A DNA stretch of 64,000 bases from CAZMZW01 sp964571135 (GTDB lineage: Bacteria; Chloroflexota; Anaerolineae; Anaerolineales; Anaerolineaceae): NCBI GenBank assembly GCA_964571135.1, contig CAZMZW010000002.1:367494-431493 (forward strand), written 5' to 3'. How positions within the stretch are numbered: the stretch's first letter is position 1; each line of letters starts with the position of its first letter. Shown here piece after piece: positions 52,486 to 61,647 of the stretch. The translations under genes were made by a program, and so were the position numbers. The notes under the pieces are model-generated. The model had not been told where the DNA came from, made no database searches, and saw only the letters and a program-made list of their open reading frames with translations.

Positions 52486-52980
52486 GTGGTAAATCAATCT
52501 TTATCAAAAATACGATACAAGGTAATACCAAGAACACTAATATTTCTATTTAATGAATCCAAAGTTTTATTGATCAAACAATACTCGGAAACAAAGCCGG
52601 GTTTTGGTAAATGGAATGGGATTGGTGGGCATATTGAAGAAGGTGAAGATCCGTTTTCTTCAGCAAGGCGGGAAATATTTGAAGAATCTGGTCTATCTAT
52701 TAAGAATATTAAATTAAAATTCATATCGATCATTCCTGAGAAAAAAGAACTCGGGGTATGTTTATTTATTTTTATGGGAATTTGCGAAAATATGGAGGTT
52801 AAAGAATCATCCGAAGGTCAATTATCTTGGATCCATATTGATCATTTGAACGAGTACAAAGTAATGCCTGATTTACAAAAATTGGTGAAATTGATTATAG
52901 AACATTCAGAAAGCAATTGTCCTCAAATAATTTCTTATTCTAATGATGCACAGGACATAAATATTGAGATTGTGAAATAG
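52486..52980 (+). CDS. Nudix hydrolase (MutT-like)
   Basis: The 164-residue protein has a complete Nudix box GGHIEEGEDPFSSARREIFEESGL (about 47-70; 23-residue GX5EX7REUXEEXGU). It resembles MutT/8-oxo-dGTPases, with GKWNGIGG just before the box. A GTG start at 52486 is used because no ATG precedes the first strand. No clear ribosome site is seen, so the start is uncertain. It is convergent with rsmD. Confidence 0.85.
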   Translation: MVNQSLSKIRYKVIPRTLIFLFNESKVLLIKQYSETKPGFGKWNGIGGHIEEGEDPFSSARREIFEESGLSIKNIKLKFISIIPEKKELGVCLFIFMGICENMEVKESSEGQLSWIHIDHLNEYKVMPDLQKLVKLIIEHSESNCPQIISYSNDAQDINIEIVK

Positions 52981-53538
52981 TTATTTTATTAAATAGAATA
53001 ATAGGATAGTACTTCCATATTTGCGCCGATCAATTAATTCAAAATGATCCAGTTGTATGGATTCTTCCTCAGTTGGGTCAATTTGGGTTATTACCCAGCC
53101 GTCAGATGTAAGATGAGAATGGAACTCGTCCAATAACTTAAGAGTTTTTATCCACAATTGTTTATATTGGGGTGGAGCGATATAAATATAATCAAATTTC
53201 TTTTCTGATGGGGATTTAATATACCTCATCGCATCCATACAGAGAACATCTGACTTAGAAGCCAAGTGAGTTTTATGTAGATTCTTCTTGATGATATTAA
53301 CCGCTATTGGGCTGATCTCAATAAACAGTGTGAATGCCCCGCCGCGGCTTAATGCTTCAATACCAACACTTCCTGTGCCGCCAAACAGATCTAAAAACGA
53401 TGAATTTTCAATATCTGCACCAATTATGTTATACAGCGATTCTTTAACACGGTCTGTGATTGGACGTGTTATATCCCCGGGGACTGCTTCCAAACGGATC
53501 CCCCTGGCTGTTCCACCAATAATCCGCGGATTACTCAA
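52981..53538 (-). CDS. rsmD: 16S rRNA (guanine-966-N2)-methyltransferase RsmD
   Basis: The 185-residue Rossmann methyltransferase has PRIIGGTARGIRLEA (4-18), RPITDRVKESLYNII and the SAM loop FLDLFGGTGSVGIEALSRG (about 48-66). The catalytic (D/N)PPY motif of the family reads APPQY here (YIYIAPPQYKQLW). The enzyme modifies G966 of 16S rRNA in the small subunit. The stop abuts the stop of the convergent Nudix gene. A UroD-family gene lies 9 bp upstream on the same strand. Confidence 0.92.
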   Translation of the reverse strand: MSNPRIIGGTARGIRLEAVPGDITRPITDRVKESLYNIIGADIENSSFLDLFGGTGSVGIEALSRGGAFTLFIEISPIAVNIIKKNLHKTHLASKSDVLCMDAMRYIKSPSEKKFDYIYIAPPQYKQLWIKTLKLLDEFHSHLTSDGWVITQIDPTEEESIQLDHFELIDRRKYGSTILLFYLIK

Positions 53539-53547
53539 ATTAATAAC

Positions 53548-54546
53548 CTAGGCTAATAATGATTCCACAAGAGAACAAGCTGATTCCAAGTTTCCTTGTG
53601 GGGTTGTCTGTAAAAGTACGCATCCCGTGCTCAAGATAAATCTTGTTGAATCTGTTTGTTGAATAGCATCAGTTATTTCATCCTTAATGATTGTTGGATC
53701 GCTAAAGACCATGGTTTCAATACGGCGTAGTCCTCCACACAGGACTTTATCTGTAAGAGAGTGTGCCTCTTTCAGAGAAGGCGCAGTCTCCCGATCATGC
53801 CAATTTAATATCTGGCATGGATAATCTTTTAATAGATCAAACATGATATTTGTGCCATGCATGTGCAACACATTCATCCAAAGATCACTTGTTGAGGAGA
53901 GTATTTCTAAGTCGAATCTTTTTCCAAAATCCACATATTCTTTCTCGCTTAAATGATCATAGGATGCCTGCTGTACAGCATAAAAAATGCCATCAATATT
54001 CCTTATCTTGCATTCATCAATGAATTGAATCGTGGTTTGCGAAATATTACCCAATATGCTTAATGTTTCATTGGGAAAATGCCTGATAAAAGATCCAATA
54101 TTATTCTTACCAACTAGATTTTTTAATTGTGATAAAGGGCTGAAAATGGTCTGAATCAGGGGAATCGAATCAGTTAATGTTTCACTTAGCAACTCAAGAC
54201 ATTTCAATTGATCATTAAGTTTTCCCTTTTTAGGATCAAGAACGATGATTTTCTTATAATCTTCGATTGAATGTATTACAGGTTCCAAATAATCCCGGGT
54301 TCCTTCAGGATTCCCTCGCCAAGTGTCTCTGGATCCCCAATCATAGAGACAAAAGGAAGAAGAAGGAGTAACTTTTACAAAATCAAAGTCGTAATGTTTT
54401 TGAAAATCGATTACTGCTTTTGCCAAACCTTCAGGAGTCTGGTCATCAACGGGAAAATGCCGCCAAAAGGAAATTGGAATTCTATCTGGCTTTTCTCCCG
54501 AAAGTGTTCGTTCCATTCTTTCACGATGACTGTATTTACGAATCAT
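53548..54546 (-). CDS. Uroporphyrinogen decarboxylase (URO-D) superfamily protein
   Basis: The 332-residue protein has the URO-D TIM barrel, with SHRERMERTLSGEKPDRIPISFWRH in the first 30 residues and FILSTGCVLLQTTPQGNLESA at the end (both typical). These uncharacterised members differ from HemE and are closer to MtaA-like methyltransferases. No heme genes are present, so a corrinoid- or thiol-methyl transfer role is as likely as heme synthesis. I start at ATG 54544-54546 rather than at the longer frame, which would run into the gtrA gene. It is adjacent to gtrA (2-bp gap). Confidence 0.82.
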   Translation of the reverse strand: MIRKYSHRERMERTLSGEKPDRIPISFWRHFPVDDQTPEGLAKAVIDFQKHYDFDFVKVTPSSSFCLYDWGSRDTWRGNPEGTRDYLEPVIHSIEDYKKIIVLDPKKGKLNDQLKCLELLSETLTDSIPLIQTIFSPLSQLKNLVGKNNIGSFIRHFPNETLSILGNISQTTIQFIDECKIRNIDGIFYAVQQASYDHLSEKEYVDFGKRFDLEILSSTSDLWMNVLHMHGTNIMFDLLKDYPCQILNWHDRETAPSLKEAHSLTDKVLCGGLRRIETMVFSDPTIIKDEITDAIQQTDSTRFILSTGCVLLQTTPQGNLESACSLVESLLA

Positions 54547-54548
54547 AA

Positions 54549-55004
54549 TTATTTGATGCTCCGAAATGTCCAGAAACGGTTGGCAAAATAATTCCAAAAT
54601 AGAACGACTATTGTTGCAATGGCAACTGATGCATTATGACCAACCACTGTTGGAGAGAAATAAAAATTGGTTGGCAATATATTTTCGAATAGATGAATTA
54701 AAGATTGGTCAGCAACCGCAAAAATGCTTGTATTGATCAACAAACCAACTATACTCACCACCAAGTATTGACCGAATTGTTTTGGTAAAGGTAATTGGCG
54801 TGATTCAGGATAAGTCCAAATCCTGTTCCAAATGAAGTTATTAAATACTGCAATGGAAAATGAGAGGGATTTTGCAGTAACTGGTGATATCCCAAAGCGC
54901 TGGTTAAATAAATTAAAAAACACTATATCAATTAATGTCCCGCTAATTCCAACTAGCGCAAATTTGAAAAAACGGGCTCGCTCCTTTTTATTAGAAAAGA
55001 TCAT
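54549..55004 (-). CDS. GtrA-like membrane protein
   Basis: The 151-residue protein has four membrane segments (about 12-30, 40-58, 78-98 and 122-142). It matches the GtrA family, thought to help flip lipid-linked sugars across the membrane. FALVGISGTLIDIVFFNLF and SFSIAVFNNFIWNRIWTY are typical. It abuts the epimerase gene upstream, so it probably serves the same sugar or glycan pathway. Confidence 0.85.
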   Translation of the reverse strand: MIFSNKKERARFFKFALVGISGTLIDIVFFNLFNQRFGISPVTAKSLSFSIAVFNNFIWNRIWTYPESRQLPLPKQFGQYLVVSIVGLLINTSIFAVADQSLIHLFENILPTNFYFSPTVVGHNASVAIATIVVLFWNYFANRFWTFRSIK

Positions 55005-55964
55005 TTAATTAATGCCCATTTTTTCTTTGAAATAGGGGAGGGATAATACAATTCCTTGTTCCAGAGATATCTTTGGTTCCCATTTCAATAATTGCTGTGC
55101 TTTTAAAATATCAGGTTGACGGCGAACTGGGTCATCGCCTGTGGTCATATTTGAAATGTATTTAATCCCCGCGTCATTATTTAATTGTCGATTCAATATA
55201 ATTGCAAGTTCTTCCATCGAAATTTCATGCGGGTTGCCTATATTTATAGGTAAATGTTCTTCAGATAAAAGTAAGGAAATAATCCCATCAATCAGATCAT
55301 CGACGTAACAGAAGCTCCTGGTTTGTGTTCCTTTGCCGTAGATCGTCAATGGTTCCTTTTTTAGAGCCTGTTGAATGAAATTAGGAATTACCCTGCCATC
55401 ATCAAGGCGCATTCGAGGACCATACGTATTAAATATTCTAACAATGGAAGTGTTTAGATGATGATAGCGATGATATGACATCGTCAGCGCTTCAGCAAAG
55501 CGTTTGGCCTCATCGTACATTGACCTTAAACCAATAGGATCCACATGCCCCCAATAAGTTTCTTTTTGAGGATGCTCCAGAGGGTCCCCATAAATTTCGC
55601 TTGTTGAGGCTAAAAGGTACCGCGCATTATGGGCACGGGCGACTCCCAGTGTATTATGCGTGCCTAATGCACCTGCTTTCATAGTTTGAATTGGAAGGTT
55701 TGGAAATCCAAAAGGAGAAGCCGCGTTAGGACTGGCGGGTGAAGCAAAGTGCAATACTGCATCGATCTTCCCAGGTACAAAAATAAAATTTGCAACATCG
55801 TGCCGGATAAAAGAAAAGGAGGGATGCCCAGAAAGATGCGCAAGGTTTTCAGGACTGCCTGTTATAAAATTATCCATCCCAATCACTTCATGTCCCATGG
55901 ATAGGAACCGATCACATAGATGAGATCCAAGAAAACCGGCAGCACCTGAAATTAATATTTTCAT
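55005..55964 (-). CDS. NAD-dependent sugar-nucleotide epimerase/decarboxylase (UXS-like)
   Basis: The 319-residue short-chain dehydrogenase has the NAD loop GAAGFLGSHLCDRF (8-21), LASTSEIYGDP and the YxxxK pair in SMYDEAKRFAEAL (Tyr about 150, Lys about 154). FNTYGPRMRLDDGRVI and TRSFCYVDDLIDG agree best with UDP-glucuronate decarboxylases, which make UDP-xylose. dTDP-glucose dehydratase is less likely. It is the first gene of a three-gene run with gtrA and the UroD-like gene. Confidence 0.88.
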   Translation of the reverse strand: MKILISGAAGFLGSHLCDRFLSMGHEVIGMDNFITGSPENLAHLSGHPSFSFIRHDVANFIFVPGKIDAVLHFASPASPNAASPFGFPNLPIQTMKAGALGTHNTLGVARAHNARYLLASTSEIYGDPLEHPQKETYWGHVDPIGLRSMYDEAKRFAEALTMSYHRYHHLNTSIVRIFNTYGPRMRLDDGRVIPNFIQQALKKEPLTIYGKGTQTRSFCYVDDLIDGIISLLLSEEHLPINIGNPHEISMEELAIILNRQLNNDAGIKYISNMTTGDDPVRRQPDILKAQQLLKWEPKISLEQGIVLSLPYFKEKMGIN

Positions 55965-56036
55965 AATTGTTATTCCAAAGAATTAGAACCTAATCGGTTA
56001 TAATCTCAAATAAATTTAGCAGGCAATTATTATAGC

Positions 56037-56603
56037 ATGAGCGATAAATTGAAAGAAAAATTCTCCAAATTAGAAAAACAAATCGAAGCGCTATTACTTG
56101 TTTCACCATCTCCCATATCTATTACCCAATTGAGCAACGTATTAAACGAAAAACCAAAAGATATTGATGAGGGATTAAATTTCATCAAGGACTATTATCT
56201 GGAATCCCGTGGGATCCGAATTGAAGAAAATAAAGGGCGATTTCAAATCACCTCAGCTCCTGAGTATGCAAAGATTATTGAGAATTATTTGGGGCAGGAA
56301 GAGTCCACATCTTTAAGCCAGGCTGCTTTAGAAGCTCTTTCAATTGTGGCTTACCGGCAGCCAATTACTCGCCCTGAAGTAGATGAAATTAGAGGGGTGA
56401 ATAGTGATGGGGTAATGCGAAATCTGCTCAATAAAGGATTAATTCAGGAAATTGGCAGAAATGAAAGCGCGGGCCGACCGATCCTCTATGGGGTTACGAA
56501 TGATTTTCTGCAATACTTTGGTTTATCTTCTTTAAAAGAATTACCTCAATTTGAAGTAACTCCTTTGGAAAATGATGGCAATAGCAAGATTCTAAAGGAT
56601 TAA
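56037..56603 (+). CDS. scpB: Segregation and condensation protein B
   Basis: The 188-residue protein has two winged-helix domains and forms the condensin complex with ScpA and SMC. KQIEALLLVSPSPISITQLSNVL, SLSQAALEALSIVAYRQPITRPEVDEIRG (each in part) and GRPILYGVTNDFLQYFGLSSL are classic ScpB. ScpA is not adjacent, unlike in many bacteria. It is 6 bp before rluB, a frequent neighbour. Confidence 0.94.
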   Translation: MSDKLKEKFSKLEKQIEALLLVSPSPISITQLSNVLNEKPKDIDEGLNFIKDYYLESRGIRIEENKGRFQITSAPEYAKIIENYLGQEESTSLSQAALEALSIVAYRQPITRPEVDEIRGVNSDGVMRNLLNKGLIQEIGRNESAGRPILYGVTNDFLQYFGLSSLKELPQFEVTPLENDGNSKILKD

Positions 56604-56609
56604 GGAGCT

Positions 56610-57323
56610 ATGAAAGAACGTGTTCAGAAGATATTGTCGCGTACCGGGTTCGGGTCCAGAAGGGCATGCGAGAAATTGATCTCTTCAAACAGAGTGATGG
56701 TCAATGGAGTAATTGCTGAATTGGGATGCAAGGCCGATGAGGCGGTTGATGATATATCAGTAGATAATAACCACCTTCACTTTAAACCTTTAAAACATCT
56801 TTATATCGCATTTAATAAACCATACGGGGTTCTTTCAGAAATATATTCAAATCCCAGAGAAAAAACAGTAAGGGATTTTATCCCATTGCCTGATTATCTT
56901 TTTATTGTTGGTAGATTGGATAAAGATAGCGAAGGTTTAATTCTACTTACAAATGATGGAGAACTTGCAAATCAATTAACTCATCCCAGGTATGAGCACG
57001 AAAAAGAGTACCAGGTCCTGGTTAAACGCGAACCCGATGGAAAACAACTGATTGCCATGCAAAAAGGGATCGTTTTGAAGGATGGCGAGAGGACAGCGCC
57101 CGCAAAAGTATCGCTATATAAAAAATCAAATGTGGGATTTTGGTTAATAATAATTTTGCACGAAGGCCGCAAGCGCCAAATTAGAGAAATGGGCGCAATG
57201 ATTGGACTTCCAGTATTGCGGATTATTCGTACCAGAATAGGGTATATAGAATTAAATGACCTTAAACCCGGCGGGTGGCGAAAATTAACCGAAGAAGAAA
57301 TTAATAAAATAAAATCCAATTAA
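56610..57323 (+). CDS. rluB: 23S rRNA pseudouridine synthase (RluB/RsuA family)
   Basis: The 237-residue protein has an N-terminal S4 RNA-binding domain (about 1-60, VQKILSRTGFGSRRACEKLI) and the pseudouridine synthase core. Catalytic Asp is in VGRLDKDSEGLILLTNDGE (about 105-123). EGRKRQIREM is the conserved C-terminal motif. By length and neighbour scpB, RluB (U2605 of 23S rRNA) is the best guess. RsuA cannot be excluded. Confidence 0.9.
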   Translation: MKERVQKILSRTGFGSRRACEKLISSNRVMVNGVIAELGCKADEAVDDISVDNNHLHFKPLKHLYIAFNKPYGVLSEIYSNPREKTVRDFIPLPDYLFIVGRLDKDSEGLILLTNDGELANQLTHPRYEHEKEYQVLVKREPDGKQLIAMQKGIVLKDGERTAPAKVSLYKKSNVGFWLIIILHEGRKRQIREMGAMIGLPVLRIIRTRIGYIELNDLKPGGWRKLTEEEINKIKSN

Positions 57324-57346
57324 AGAGATGGGAAATGATTACTTGC

Positions 57347-58060
57347 TCAGTATCGAATTGCATCGGGTAATTTAACTAATAATTTATTTATTTTTTCATC
57401 ATTTATTGGTGTTTTCTTAGCCGTCTGCCTGATTAGGTCTTTTAATTTATCTATACCAATTGTGATTTCTGGTGCATTTTTTGCCTGGATTTTTGCTTCC
57501 GGACGATAAAAGACATTTGCAATCAATGGATCTGGATAATCTTTTACTCCAATTTTTGTAAAATATTTTTGAAGTTTTTCTACTTGACGTTTTGATTCAC
57601 TTTCGATATCACCCAAATTATCCATTGCAAATAACCTGGAAAGAAAATTACCACCCTCTTTCTGTACATATTTATTTTTCTTTTCATCAAATGTAATAAT
57701 CCCACGTTGGTGATAAGGTTTGATGATCCATATGCCGGCGGGGCTGATCAATAAATGCGAAACAGGGGTGGTGTAATGGAAGAGAGAATAATGATTATCA
57801 AGACCTTTTAAAGAATTAGAAATAATTTGATCGACCCGAGGATCATGTCCCCACTTATTAGCCATGAAAACATTTATTTGCATTAAGGCATAAGCTGGGA
57901 GAAGGACCAGGTAACTTATTATCACTTTGGTATTGGATTGATCTGGGTTGAAAAAAGTCAGAAAAATACCTATAACAATTAATCCTATAGCAAGGTATAA
58001 AGATACCTGCGTGATTAACTTATTTCTCTTTATTAATTTTTCATCAATGGAAATTCTCAT
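57347..58060 (-). CDS. Membrane protein with NERD-like domain
   Basis: The 237-residue protein has two membrane segments near the N-terminus (about 19-38 and 47-66) and a cytoplasmic domain of about 165 residues. The latter has VSHLLISPAGIWIIKPYHQRG, like NERD (nuclease-related) domains where VDHVVIGPxGIFVI is usual. The catalytic residues expected for an active nuclease are not clear. It lies 13 bp downstream of plsX on the same strand and is convergent with rluB. Confidence 0.65.
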   Translation of the reverse strand: MRISIDEKLIKRNKLITQVSLYLAIGLIVIGIFLTFFNPDQSNTKVIISYLVLLPAYALMQINVFMANKWGHDPRVDQIISNSLKGLDNHYSLFHYTTPVSHLLISPAGIWIIKPYHQRGIITFDEKKNKYVQKEGGNFLSRLFAMDNLGDIESESKRQVEKLQKYFTKIGVKDYPDPLIANVFYRPEAKIQAKNAPEITIGIDKLKDLIRQTAKKTPINDEKINKLLVKLPDAIRY

Positions 58061-58073
58061 TTAGCTTCCTCAT

Positions 58074-59072
58074 TTATCGAATTATTTTCTCTTTAATACC
58101 CTTCTGTAATGCGGTGAGAAGGTCGATGTTAATCGTCTGATGTGCCAATCGCATAGCACTAACGATGGCACGAGAATCGGATCGTCCATGTCCAACAAAA
58201 ACAAGACCATTAATGCCTAATAGTGGGGCTGCTCCCACTTCACTTGGATCTACCAATTTCTTTATTTTTGAAAATGCAGGTTTAGCTAACATTGCGCCTA
58301 TCTTGGTAAAAAATGTACTCATTAATTCTTGCTTGAGAATATCTGTAATTAACTTGGAGACAGCTTCGCTACTCTTTACTAATACATTTCCGACAAATCC
58401 ATCTGTTACCACTACATCAGCTTCACCGCCAAATAGCTCTTTACCTTCGACATTCCCAATAAAGTTTAGTCCACTTTTCTCAATCAAAGGAAAAGTATCT
58501 TTGATTAATTGATTGCCCTTTCCAGGTTCTTCCCCATTGGAAAGCAATCCAACTCGGGGTTTTTGTTTACCGAGTACTTTTTCAGCATAAATACTTCCAA
58601 GAATTGCAAATTGGTATAAAAATTCGGGCCGGCAATCTACATTGGCTCCAATATCAAGAACAATACATCGTCCTGTTCTAGTAGGGAAAATTGCAGAAAG
58701 GGCAGGGCGTTGAACACCTTCTATTCTTCCTAACGTCCGAATGGCATTGAACATCGCTGCGCCCGTGTTGCCAGCGGTAACAAATGCCTGACCCTTACCT
58801 TCTTTGATCAATTTAATCCCAACCGCCATAGAATTATTGGGTTTTTGTCGGGTGCCTTCAACAGGCTTGTCATCCATTTCAATAACATCCGGGGCGAAAA
58901 CGTAAGAAAGCGGTAAAGAATCTCCTCCTAGTTCTTTTATTTTCTTTTCATACAACCCAGTGTCCCCAACGAGGATAATTTCTTCTTTTAATTCTTTAGC
59001 AGCGATTATCGCGGCATGAATTTCAGGATCTGGATATTTATCTGAACCCATCATATCAAGGATTATCGGCAT
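58074..59072 (-). CDS. plsX: Phosphate acyltransferase PlsX
   Basis: The 332-residue enzyme makes acyl-phosphate from acyl-ACP for PlsY in phospholipid synthesis. Landmarks: MMGSDKYPDPEIHAAI in place of the usual DxMGGDxAP start, AFVTAGNTGAAM (about 97-108), RTLGRIEGVQRPAL and VVTDGFVGNVLVKSSE. The usual downstream fabD/fabG genes are absent; a NERD-like membrane protein follows. The length is normal for PlsX. Confidence 0.93.
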   Translation of the reverse strand: MPIILDMMGSDKYPDPEIHAAIIAAKELKEEIILVGDTGLYEKKIKELGGDSLPLSYVFAPDVIEMDDKPVEGTRQKPNNSMAVGIKLIKEGKGQAFVTAGNTGAAMFNAIRTLGRIEGVQRPALSAIFPTRTGRCIVLDIGANVDCRPEFLYQFAILGSIYAEKVLGKQKPRVGLLSNGEEPGKGNQLIKDTFPLIEKSGLNFIGNVEGKELFGGEADVVVTDGFVGNVLVKSSEAVSKLITDILKQELMSTFFTKIGAMLAKPAFSKIKKLVDPSEVGAAPLLGINGLVFVGHGRSDSRAIVSAMRLAHQTINIDLLTALQKGIKEKIIR

Positions 59073-59152
59073 AATTTATTCTCCAATAAATAAATATTGT
59101 TTATTATATTGATGTTTCTGTCATTACTGATATTCAATCATAAGGCCTTTAC

Positions 59153-59180
59153 TTGACAGGTACTCACAGGTAGTTATAAT
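59153..59180 (+). promoter_or_regulatory. Consensus sigma-70 promoter of tRNA-Leu
   Basis: A perfect TTGACA (59153-59158) and perfect TATAAT (59175-59180) are separated by 16 bp, 12 bp before the tRNA 5' end. It is the best promoter in the window. Confidence 0.85.
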
Positions 59181-59192
59181 ACCATGCGAAAT

Positions 59193-59275
59193 GCGCTGGT
59201 GCTGGAATTGGCAGACAGGCATGGTTGAGGGCCATGTGCCGTAAAGGCGTGGGGGTTCAAGTCCCCCCCAGCGCA
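59193..59275 (+). tRNA. tRNA-Leu (anticodon GAG)
   Basis: GCGCTGG (59193-59199) and CCAGCGC (59268-59274) form the acceptor stem. The anticodon arm CATGG-TTGAGGG-CCATG gives anticodon GAG. A long variable arm (TGCCGTAAAGGCGT) and a GGGGG-TTCAAGT-CCCCC T-arm confirm a class II tRNA. CCA is not encoded. Confidence 0.96.
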
Positions 59276-59279
59276 CAAT

Positions 59280-59304
59280 AAAAGAGCCATTTAATGGCTC
59301 TTTT
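59280..59304. terminator. Bidirectional terminator between tRNA-Leu and tatD
   Basis: AAAAGAGCCAT (59280-59290) pairs perfectly with ATGGCTCTTTT (59294-59304) around a 3-nt loop, followed by T residues. It ends the tRNA and overlaps the end of tatD on the opposite strand. Confidence 0.88.
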
Positions 59305-60104
59305 TATTTCCAGTTGAATAAATCACCCGCATTCTTTGTGGTTGCACTTATTATTGATCCAATATCCATTTTTTGTATTTCGGAAATCTGCTGAGCAATA
59401 TACTTTACGAAAACAGGTAAATTCCTTTGACCACGAAAAGGGTGAGGGGGTAGATACGGGGAATCGGTTTCAATTAATAATTTTTCCAATGGAATTGAGT
59501 TGACTGTTTCACGTAATTCATGATTTCTTGGATAGGTGATCGGACCTGTCAGACCTATATAAAAACCAAAGGTCAATATTTTCTTCGCAAGTTCCAATGA
59601 TCCAGAAAAAGAATGAAAAACTCCAGGATAGTTTAATTGCTTTTTATTTTCTATTAAATGACCGCGCCATTTTTCTGTTATTTCAATGACATCTTTTGAA
59701 GCATCTCGATTGTGTATGCAAACAGGTAAATCCAACCTGGAAGCAAGTTCCAATTGGGATTGAAATATCATTTTTTGTTGTTCTAATGTATTTCCTAACC
59801 GATAATAATCCAGACCTATTTCACCAATTGCGACCACATGATCAGATTTTGCAAGTGTTTCAAGTTGAACGATTGATTTTTCATTGAAATCATTTTTAGA
59901 ATTAGGATGGATTCCAACGGCTGCATAAAGCACATTTGGATACATTGCGCATAGATTAAGTGCTTGCTCACTAGTTTTAATATCAATACCTGGGATCAGG
60001 ATCCTGGTTATTCCCGAGTCGATTGCTTGTTCAATTACCGTTTTGCGATCGTCATCAAATTGGGGCAGGTATAGATGGCAATGTGTATCCGTCAGCGGAT
60101 TCAA
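59304..60104 (-). CDS. tatD: TatD family metal-dependent DNase
   Basis: The 266-residue TIM-barrel hydrolase has the metal ligands in DTHCHLYLPQFDDDR (6-20), IGEIGLDYYRLG (Glu about 93), CIHNRDA, GVFHSFSGS and IETDSPYLPPHP (Asp about 208). TatD enzymes degrade DNA in a 3' to 5' direction and process D-aminoacyl or RNA ends. It follows the phosphohexomutase gene with no gap (stop-start adjacent). Confidence 0.93.
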   Translation of the reverse strand: MNPLTDTHCHLYLPQFDDDRKTVIEQAIDSGITRILIPGIDIKTSEQALNLCAMYPNVLYAAVGIHPNSKNDFNEKSIVQLETLAKSDHVVAIGEIGLDYYRLGNTLEQQKMIFQSQLELASRLDLPVCIHNRDASKDVIEITEKWRGHLIENKKQLNYPGVFHSFSGSLELAKKILTFGFYIGLTGPITYPRNHELRETVNSIPLEKLLIETDSPYLPPHPFRGQRNLPVFVKYIAQQISEIQKMDIGSIISATTKNAGDLFNWK

Positions 60105-61526
60105 CTAGGAAAGTCCTGCGATCTTAAGTCCATCCTGTAAAATGGCCTGAACTTTATCTTTATGGGTGGTTTCTGTATAAACACGCATCTTTGGCTCAGT
60201 TCCGGAAAACCGAATAAGAACCCAGCCACCATCTTCAAGTAAATACTTATAGCCATCCATGGAGTTGAGGCCAGTTACTTTCAAACCACCAATTTCCGAA
60301 GGTTTTGCAGATATGATCAGTTTTTCCCTGTCTTTTCGATCACCACTGAATTTGCGGTCAACCCGGTCGTAGTAATGTGCACCAATTTTGCTGAATAGAA
60401 GCTGTAATAATTCAGATGGCTTTTTGCCTGTTTTTACCATGAAATCAAGGAAATATAATCCGGCCAAAATCCCGTCTCTTTCAGGCACATTTCCGCGGAA
60501 TGCAAATCCACCGGATTCTTCCCCACCGATCATGGCGTTAGTCTCAAGCATTTTTGGAGCTACATATTTAAAACCAACCCCCGTTTCATAAACAGGTACA
60601 TTGTAAAGTTTTCCTAATTTTTCCAGCATACTTGTTGTCGAAAGGGTTTTCACGATTGGTCCTCTTTCCTTTCGAATTTCCAGGCAGTAGTAAGCCAGTA
60701 AAGCAAAGACCTGCAATTGGTTGATGAAAACCCCGTTTTCGTCGCCTATTCCGACACGATCTGCATCGCCATCATTGATTACTAGGACATCTGATTTTGT
60801 GGTTATTGTCGTTCTTAAACCAACATCAATATTTGGATGAATTGGCTCTGGCCGATCCATTTCAGGAAAGAGCGGATTACGCTGGTCATGGATTTCCTGA
60901 ACGGTAGTTTTTCCGCCAGATAGAAGGGATGTAAACCAACCCGCGCCATTACCCCACATGGCATCCACTAATATTTTCAATCCGCTATCTATAATCGGTT
61001 GGAGTTCAATTAAATCACGCAGATGCTTAACATATGCAGGTCTTGGATCAAAACGCTCGATATCAAAATTTGATTCAGCTCTATCGGATGATTTTATTTT
61101 TACGTCTTTAATCGAATCTGGAATCAAACTTTCTATCAGAGTTAAATTATCTGGCGGTATTGCTCCACCATGATCATCTCGAACTTTAAAACCATTATCT
61201 GTTCCTGGATTATGAGAGGCCGTAATATTTATAGCGCCATCTGCTTTCTTGTCAATGACTGAATAGGAAATAACCGGTGTCGGTGTAGGTCCATCAGTTA
61301 AAAATACGTGGATACCATTGCCAGCCAATACTTCGGCTGCAGCCCAGGCAAAATACTCAGAATCAAAACGTTTATCATGCCCGATAACGATTGATAATTT
61401 GGTTGATGATTTAGAATTTTTCAGATAATCTGAAAAACCCTGGGCGCATCGTCTTACACTTTCAAAAGTGTAATCTTCTGCAATCATTCCACGCCATCCA
61501 TCTGTCCCGAATAAAATCTTGCTCAT
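60105..61526 (-). CDS. Phosphoglucomutase/phosphomannomutase
   Basis: The 473-residue alpha-D-phosphohexomutase has four domains. The phosphoserine loop is TASHNPGTDNGFKV (102-115; S104), the metal loop NDGDADRVGIGD, the sugar loop GGEESGGFAF and the phosphate loop RFSGTEPKMRVY. GEESGG agrees with phosphomannomutase/phosphoglucomutase (ManB-like) rather than GlmM. It probably supplies glucose-1-P or mannose-1-P for envelope glycans. The tatD gene starts right after its stop. Confidence 0.92.
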   Translation of the reverse strand: MSKILFGTDGWRGMIAEDYTFESVRRCAQGFSDYLKNSKSSTKLSIVIGHDKRFDSEYFAWAAAEVLAGNGIHVFLTDGPTPTPVISYSVIDKKADGAINITASHNPGTDNGFKVRDDHGGAIPPDNLTLIESLIPDSIKDVKIKSSDRAESNFDIERFDPRPAYVKHLRDLIELQPIIDSGLKILVDAMWGNGAGWFTSLLSGGKTTVQEIHDQRNPLFPEMDRPEPIHPNIDVGLRTTITTKSDVLVINDGDADRVGIGDENGVFINQLQVFALLAYYCLEIRKERGPIVKTLSTTSMLEKLGKLYNVPVYETGVGFKYVAPKMLETNAMIGGEESGGFAFRGNVPERDGILAGLYFLDFMVKTGKKPSELLQLLFSKIGAHYYDRVDRKFSGDRKDREKLIISAKPSEIGGLKVTGLNSMDGYKYLLEDGGWVLIRFSGTEPKMRVYTETTHKDKVQAILQDGLKIAGLS

Positions 61527-61647
61527 CCTACCTCCAACAATATCTGGAATACTTACGATTATATCAATTCTAATTTACTATTTAATAATATTAAAGTAAT
61601 GGATTACAATTTATCAAGGTATAAAACACAGAAGAGAGAATACAAGC

